11,499 bases of DNA from contig JAQBVK010000051.1 of the NCBI GenBank assembly GCA_027623585.1, positions 1 to 11,499 of the forward strand, written 5' to 3'. The DNA comes from Planctomycetota bacterium (lineage in GTDB: Bacteria > Planctomycetota > UBA1135). The translations under genes were made by a program, and so were the position numbers. The notes beneath the pieces were generated by a model, which ran no database searches, was not told where the DNA came from, and saw nothing but the letters and a program-made list of their open reading frames with translations. Below, piece after piece: positions 6,821 to 11,499 of the stretch (positions are counted from its first letter, which is position 1; each line of letters starts with the position of its first letter).

Positions 6821-8515
6821 GTCGTCGAAACGCCAAGTCGGGCCGTGCTCCTTAGCCGGAGCGCGGCCCGTCAGCGTTGCGCGGATCATCTCGACCGGAA
6901 TCGAGTTCTGGCGCAACACCGCGTCGTGGAAGTCGCGTTCGCTCCAGCCGCCCTCGGTCACGAGTTCGCGGTGCAGCGCGCGCAACTGCAACCCGCCGAC
7001 CATGTAGGCGCATTGGTAGAGCGGACCGTAACCGCCCTGGATCGAGCGGCGCACCTCGGCTTCGGCGCCGCTGCGCTCGTGCCCGACCTCGGCGACCAGG
7101 AAGTCCACGCACTCCTGTGGCGTCCATTTTCCGAGGTGGAAGTTCAGCGAGAACATGATCCGCGCACAGCGGTGCGAGCGCCAGAACAGCGCGCCGACGC
7201 GGTCCTCGGGCGTGGGAAAGAAATCCATGTCCCACAACAGGAGTTCCCACCACAGCGCCCAGCCCTCGCCGAGGAAAGGTGTGCGGAACGGGCGCCGGTG
7301 CGTGTTGTTGCGTTGGCTCATGAAGCCCTGCAAGTGGTGGCCCGGAATCAATTCGTGATGCACGGTGGCGCGGCAGAACGGCAGGTTGTTGCTGCGCAAG
7401 CTCATCAGCTTGTCGCCGTGCTCCATCCCCGCAGTTGGGAAGGAAATGCTGATCACTTCGCCACCGGTGAAGTACGGCGTGTATTTCTGCCGTTGAGGCG
7501 ACATCATCTCCATCCGCCACGAGTCCTTGCACAATTCGGGCACCGTCACGAGCTGGTTGCGCTCCACGAAGTCCACGGCCTCCTGGGCGAGCATCAGAAT
7601 CATTTCGGGCTGTCCTCCGGGCGCTACGTGCATCTCCTTTGCCGCAGCCAGCGCGGCAGCGCGATCGTCGCCGTAGCCCATTTCGGCGGCCGCCTCTTCC
7701 CATCGCGCCCGGCACCACGCCAATTCGCGCTCCGCTATCGCCACCAGCTCCTCGGGAGAATAGGGAATCATTTCGAAACGGAGTTCGTCGAGCAGGGCTT
7801 CGCGTCCGATCGGGTCGCCGAGCAACTGCGTCGGGTCGTCCGGATCGAGTCCGCCGATCTCCTTGCGCAGGTGCCGAGCGAAGTCACCGAGCGCGCGCTC
7901 CAGGCGCCCCCACGGCTCCTCGCACCACCAGGTGAAGCCCGGATCGTAGTCGGCGTAGAAGCGGTACCACCCGCTGAGCGCGCGCTGCAAGTCCTCACAA
8001 CGTTCAGCAGCGCGCCCGGCGACGGTCGGCCGAACCTCCGGTTTCGCGTCCTTCCACTCGGCGCGGAGCGCTGTGATCGCGCGCACTGCCGCGTCGAGCG
8101 TCTCCGCTGATTCCGCCGCCGGCGCGAGTTCGCGCACCAGGCGAGCGTCCACCAAGGCGATCAACGGGGCGGCGAAGGACAACAGCGGCTCGACTTCCGC
8201 CTGCCGTGTCCGCTCGTGACCGAGCTCACGAATTTCGTGCTCGAGAAGGTTTCGCAGCAAGCTGTAGTCCACGCGGTCGTCGAGGCCGAAGTTCTCGAAG
8301 CCGGATTCCGCCAGGAGCGCCTGGTTCTCCACGTGGAGAAAGGCCTCCATGCGGTCCAGCGCCGCGTTGGACCAATCCAGAGGTCCCAGCCTCCGCACGG
8401 CACCCAAATCCGCCTCGTAGCGCTCGATCCGCGCCGGCATCAGGCGCGCGGGGTCCTGGGGCAGAGGGCCCACCCCTGTCAGGGGGAGAGCGAAGAGCAA
8501 GGGGATCGCCAGCAT
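6812..8515 (-). CDS. Exported DUF885 family putative metallopeptidase
   Basis: This 567-residue protein matches the DUF885 family over its full length. It starts with a hydrophobic signal-like stretch (LAIPLLFALPLTGVG), which suggests export. The family's signature is HHELIPGHHLQ at 386-396: H387, E388, H393 and H394 are conserved metal-site candidates. EGWALWWE follows at 417-424, where E417 is the likely third ligand, as in zinc peptidases whose helical EGxA segment follows the His/Glu motif. The spacing HExxPGH differs from classical HExxH. Family members are predicted, and sometimes described, as zinc carboxypeptidases or dipeptidases; no substrate can be read here. The ATG at 8515 is well placed because an in-frame TAG lies four codons upstream, and a GAGGG sequence lies 12 nt before the ATG. 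It converges on the Tricorn-type gene with 5 bp between stops and diverges from the repeat-protein gene, so it is probably transcribed alone. Confidence 0.88.
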   Translation of the reverse strand: MLAIPLLFALPLTGVGPLPQDPARLMPARIERYEADLGAVRRLGPLDWSNAALDRMEAFLHVENQALLAESGFENFGLDDRVDYSLLRNLLEHEIRELGHERTRQAEVEPLLSFAAPLIALVDARLVRELAPAAESAETLDAAVRAITALRAEWKDAKPEVRPTVAGRAAERCEDLQRALSGWYRFYADYDPGFTWWCEEPWGRLERALGDFARHLRKEIGGLDPDDPTQLLGDPIGREALLDELRFEMIPYSPEELVAIAERELAWCRARWEEAAAEMGYGDDRAAALAAAKEMHVAPGGQPEMILMLAQEAVDFVERNQLVTVPELCKDSWRMEMMSPQRQKYTPYFTGGEVISISFPTAGMEHGDKLMSLRSNNLPFCRATVHHELIPGHHLQGFMSQRNNTHRRPFRTPFLGEGWALWWELLLWDMDFFPTPEDRVGALFWRSHRCARIMFSLNFHLGKWTPQECVDFLVAEVGHERSGAEAEVRRSIQGGYGPLYQCAYMVGGLQLRALHRELVTEGGWSERDFHDAVLRQNSIPVEMIRATLTGRAPAKEHGPTWRFDDAR

Positions 8516-8581
8516 GGCGGCAAACTACCCTCGCGGATTTCGCCTACACTTGTCGGACTCACCCGTAAGACGGGCATCGCC
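8516..8581. promoter_or_regulatory. Divergent promoter region between the DUF885 gene and the repeat-protein gene
   Basis: These 66 bp separate two divergent start codons and must hold, or overlap, promoters for both. A TACACT at 8545-8550 is a 4/6 match to a -10 box for the rightward gene, but no matching -35 lies at the usual distance. On the minus strand a GAGGG lies 12 nt before the DUF885 ATG. On the plus strand only a weak purine stretch (AAGACGGG) precedes the ATG at 8582. Confidence 0.35.
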
Positions 8582-11499
8582 ATGAACGCCACTCGCTCCC
8601 TGTTCGCCGTTCTGATCCTTCTCCTCGCCGCTGTCGCTTGGTATCTCTTGCGCGCGGAGGAGCCCGACTCCGATCCGGGCGCGGCGGGCGGTGCGGAGCA
8701 GTCGCAAGCGCAGCCCGCGGGCGCGATCGGCGCCGCGGATCTGGACGCCGTCGGCGACGGCAGCCTGACGCGCGCAGAAGCCTCCGGGACGGAAGCCAGC
8801 GCGGCTGAGCGCGCCAACGCTGCAGCCGCTGCGGGGCAAGCCATGCTGCGCCTCAAAGCGGTCGACCATGCTGGCCGCGCCGTACCCACCGCATGGGTGT
8901 CCACTCAGGCCGATTTTTTCGGCCAAGGCGATTTCGAAGTTTTCTCGGTGGGGATGCCTGGACGAGGCGAAGCGGAGCGCATCACCGGCGGCGCCGATGG
9001 CCGCATCGAAACTGCGGTGCCCGCATCTTCCTCACTGATCGTCGAGGTGGGCGGTCCCGCGCAGCAGACGCTCAGGCTGCGGCTCGATCCGCTCGCGCGT
9101 GGTGAGATCCTCGACCTCGGCACGCTCACTTTGCAGGACGGCGGAGAGATCGCCGGCCAAGTGCGCGCGCCGGACGGCGCGGCCGTCGCAGGCGCCCAGG
9201 TCAGCCTGCGGGAAACAGGGAGTCGAAGCGGTGGCTTTGCCGGTCCTCAGCGACGCGCGACCAGCGACGAACGCGGCGAATACCGTTTCTCTGGGCTCTT
9301 GCCGGGTGCTTACCAATTGGAAGCCGAAGCCAGCGGCTACGCACCGGCAGCGAGCGTGCAGACGAAGGCCGAAGCCGGCGTTCCGGCTGAAGCGATGCTC
9401 CATTTACGCGAAGGGCGCGTGCTGCGCGGACAAATCGTGGACCGTGACCGCCGTCCGGTCGCCGGCGCTGAGATCTTCGTGGGTTCCGCGACTCGAGGCG
9501 GGGGACTGAACTTCGAGTTCGGTGTTGGTGCGACTCCTCAGCAAAAGGCCGACGCGGTGAGCGGCGCGGACGGCCGCTTCATGTTGCGCGGATTGCCCGA
9601 AGAAGGCAATGCGCGTCTGACTGCGCAAGCGCAGGGCTACGCGAGCGGTCGGGCCACGGTGAATCCGTCCGACTCCGAGGCGCTCATCACCTTGACGCCG
9701 GCGCTGACGCTCGCCGGAAAATTGGTGAATGAAAAAGGCGCTGGTGTGTCCGGACTCGAAGTCTTGGTCGAACGCGCAGACGACGAGTTCGACTTCATGA
9801 GCTTCTGGTCCTCGCGCAGCGCGATCAGCGGACCGGATGGTTCCTTTTCGATCGGTGGCTTAGATGCCGGCGTTTGGCGCGTCCTCGCGCACACTGCGAC
9901 GCACAGCACCGGCGATCTTCGCGTGGATCTGGCGCAGGACGTCGACGACGTCGTCGCGCGTCTCGAGCCGGCCGCAGTGTTCGCCGTGATCGTGACCGAA
10001 TCCGGCAGCGGTATGCCGGTGCCTGGAGCGGTCGTAATGATCGAACCTCAGGAGGACCCGGCTCAAGGATTCGCCGGTCACGGCGTCGGACAGCGTGGAG
10101 TCCGCGTGCGTGCAAGCGCCGACGGTGCCGGCGAGTCGCACATTTCATTCGGTGGTGAAAACCGAGGAATCACCGACGCCGACGGCGTAGCCGCATTCAC
10201 CGATCTTGCGGAAGGCCGCTACAGCTTGCGCCTCTCCGCGGAAGGATTCGCGCGCCAGCAACTGGACTTCGTGCGCGAGCGCGGGCCGCAGCGCAGCGAA
10301 CTTGCGCTCTTGCCGGGCGCCAACTTGCGCGCGGTCGTGCAGGACGGCGCCGGCGCGCCGCTTCCCGGCGTGCGAGTGGTGGCGACTCCGAAGATTGAGG
10401 GAGCAAGCAGCAAGGCTGCGCCGCTGACTCGGACCACCGATGCCGCCGGACGCGCTGTATTCACGGGCATGCAGCCCGGCATCTGGACGGTGGACTACGA
10501 AGCCGCCGCCGCCGAGGGCGGATTCAGTTTCTCCGAAGTGTCGATCGGAAACCGAGGCGCTGCGAAGCCGGCGAGTTCACGGACCGGCGTCGAAGCGATG
10601 TTGGTCCCGGGTGACGACGCCGAAGTGTTGTTGCGGGCGACCGAGATTGCGATCCCGACCGTGCGCGTGACCCGCCGCGGCAAACCGCTCGGCAACGCGC
10701 AAGTGCGGCTCGAGCCCGTCAAAACTGCGAACGATCCGATGTCGGGAATGATTTTTGGCGATGTCGGCGGAACGCGCACTTTGCCGGACGGCAGCGCGCG
10801 CCTCCAACCGGTCGCACCCGGTGAGTACGACGTGGTGGTCATGCCGGGCGAAGGTTTGCCGCAACGCCGTGAGCGCGCCACCGTGATGGCCGGCGAGCAG
10901 AAGATTGACGTCGACGTGCGTGGCGGCCGCATCTCCGGTCGCGCCGAAAGCAGCACTGGCGAGTTGCGGAAGGCGGTCGCGCATCTCGAGCGCGCCGCTG
11001 CGGAAAATTCCGGAGGCGGCCGCCGGCCGATGGCGATGCGCATCTTGCTGACGGATGACGGCGAAGGCCCCAACGTCTCGATGAGCGGGGGTCCGAACGC
11101 CACGCGCGTCGACCTGGACTCCTCAGGACGCTACGTCTTCGAGGAAGTACCTCCCGGCGACTGGACCGTGCGCATCACCGCGCCCGGGCACGCCGCCTGG
11201 AGTAGTGAAAAAATTGTCCTGGCAGATGAGCAAGAGCGCGACCTCGGCGCCGCGCGCCTCAGCGCAGGCGGGACCTTGCGCGGAGTGCATCGGGCCGCGG
11301 CCGCGGGCGACGCCGCAGGCGGTTTCGGCGCGAACATCCTGATCCTCATGGATGAGCAAGGCCGTCAATCCGGGATGACGCAGCCGCGTGCGGACGGCAG
11401 TTACGAATTCCGCGACCTCGCGAACGGCACCTACACTTTGATCGCGCCTCCGGGCTATCGCTCAGATCCGATCGAAATGCGGGACGGCGCCACCGTCAC
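8582..11499 (+). CDS. Membrane-anchored protein of tandem carboxypeptidase-regulatory-like repeats, 3'-truncated
   Basis: The frame stays open from the ATG at 8582 to the right edge: 972 codons plus two bases, with no stop. Residues 6-23 (SLFAVLILLLAAVAWYLL) form one hydrophobic helix after MNATR, so an N-terminal anchor or uncleaved signal is likely, with the rest outside the cytoplasm. An Ala/Glu/Gln/Pro-rich spacer (about 25-85) includes an EF-hand-like loop at 55-66. From about residue 88, beta-sandwich units repeat, each ending in a variant of T-D-x-x-G-x-x-x-F-x-x-L-x-P-G-x-Y, typical of carboxypeptidase regulatory-like (transthyretin-like) domains. The key Gly of this motif falls at 140, 232, 331, 420, 535, 623, 737, 849 and 939. 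I found no cysteine and no enzymatic motif. Such proteins are common surface or periplasmic components in Planctomycetota and Myxococcota, with no proven role; adhesion, scaffolding or polysaccharide binding are guesses. The C-terminus may carry further domains beyond the window. Confidence 0.8.
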   Translation, partial: MNATRSLFAVLILLLAAVAWYLLRAEEPDSDPGAAGGAEQSQAQPAGAIGAADLDAVGDGSLTRAEASGTEASAAERANAAAAAGQAMLRLKAVDHAGRAVPTAWVSTQADFFGQGDFEVFSVGMPGRGEAERITGGADGRIETAVPASSSLIVEVGGPAQQTLRLRLDPLARGEILDLGTLTLQDGGEIAGQVRAPDGAAVAGAQVSLRETGSRSGGFAGPQRRATSDERGEYRFSGLLPGAYQLEAEASGYAPAASVQTKAEAGVPAEAMLHLREGRVLRGQIVDRDRRPVAGAEIFVGSATRGGGLNFEFGVGATPQQKADAVSGADGRFMLRGLPEEGNARLTAQAQGYASGRATVNPSDSEALITLTPALTLAGKLVNEKGAGVSGLEVLVERADDEFDFMSFWSSRSAISGPDGSFSIGGLDAGVWRVLAHTATHSTGDLRVDLAQDVDDVVARLEPAAVFAVIVTESGSGMPVPGAVVMIEPQEDPAQGFAGHGVGQRGVRVRASADGAGESHISFGGENRGITDADGVAAFTDLAEGRYSLRLSAEGFARQQLDFVRERGPQRSELALLPGANLRAVVQDGAGAPLPGVRVVATPKIEGASSKAAPLTRTTDAAGRAVFTGMQPGIWTVDYEAAAAEGGFSFSEVSIGNRGAAKPASSRTGVEAMLVPGDDAEVLLRATEIAIPTVRVTRRGKPLGNAQVRLEPVKTANDPMSGMIFGDVGGTRTLPDGSARLQPVAPGEYDVVVMPGEGLPQRRERATVMAGEQKIDVDVRGGRISGRAESSTGELRKAVAHLERAAAENSGGGRRPMAMRILLTDDGEGPNVSMSGGPNATRVDLDSSGRYVFEEVPPGDWTVRITAPGHAAWSSEKIVLADEQERDLGAARLSAGGTLRGVHRAAAAGDAAGGFGANILILMDEQGRQSGMTQPRADGSYEFRDLANGTYTLIAPPGYRSDPIEMRDGATV
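8843..11499 (+). repeat. Array of about nine diverged beta-sandwich repeats within the long coding sequence
   Basis: The Gly of the D-G turn recurs at intervals of 92, 99, 89, 115, 88, 114, 112 and 90 residues. Representative unit ends are SDERGEYRFSGLLPGAYQL, TDAAGRAVFTGMQPGIWTV and DSSGRYVFEEVPPGDWTV. Each unit starts with a G-x-V/I strand and a G-x-P/V turn, for example GQIVDRDRRPVAGAEI. The units share the motif but differ widely otherwise, so this is an old duplication array, not recent tandem DNA repeats. Confidence 0.7.

Noticed and set aside
6737..8110. 457-codon plus-strand frame opposite the DUF885 gene
   Set aside because: It has no domain or signal sequence, and it covers the strand opposite conserved DUF885 motifs; a shadow.
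1..11499. CRISPR arrays, tRNA or rRNA genes, insertion sequences, integrases, phage or toxin-antitoxin genes
   Set aside because: I looked for direct repeats with spacers, transposase motifs and terminal inverted repeats, and saw none. Nearly all the sequence is accounted for by seven ordinary coding regions.

Overview
The window is high-GC DNA (mid-60s percent by eye), coding on both strands with almost no spare sequence. It holds seven genes, two of them cut by the window edges. The gene set is a polytopic glycosyltransferase-like protein, an acyltransferase, a small lipoprotein, two exported peptidases and a very long repeat protein of the carboxypeptidase-regulatory-like type. The absence of strong Shine-Dalgarno sequences and the enlarged, secreted Tricorn-type protease fit Planctomycetota, or another secretion-rich phylum such as Gemmatimonadota or Acidobacteriota. 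This is an inference from style, not a placement by marker gene.

Layout: (1) 3-1016 (+), the C-terminal part of a multi-pass membrane protein resembling GT-C/GT39-like sugar transferases; its tail overlaps by 41 bp the end of the next gene, which converges on it. (2) 2664-976 (-), a two-gene unit: a YbaN/DUF454 small membrane protein, then 9 bp later a membrane acyltransferase of the acyltransferase-3/OafA family. (3) 2701-3051 (+), a small lipoprotein with DUF3332-like features, transcribed divergently from ybaN with 36 bp between start codons. (4) 3147-6806 (+), an exported Tricorn-type protease (beta-propeller, PDZ and S41 catalytic core) with an unusual insert: a strongly acidic linker plus a domain of about 100 residues. 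(5) 8515-6812 (-), an exported DUF885 putative metallopeptidase converging on the Tricorn gene with 5 bp between stop codons. (6) 8582 to the right edge (+), an N-terminally membrane-anchored protein of at least 972 residues made of about nine beta-sandwich repeat units; it is still open at the edge.

How the genes work together: the two peptidases both look extracytoplasmic and could act in sequence on peptides, Tricorn cutting oligopeptides and the DUF885 protein trimming the products. They are on opposite strands, so this is a neighbourhood suggestion and not an operon. The membrane glycosyltransferase-like protein and the acyltransferase could both modify envelope glycans, but their convergent orientation means they are not co-transcribed.

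I found no RNA gene, CRISPR array, insertion sequence, attachment site or phage gene. No stretch longer than about 100 bp lacks a gene. I do not see a convincing new multi-gene system. The most distinctive items are the domain insertion in the Tricorn-type protease and the architecture of the long repeat protein.
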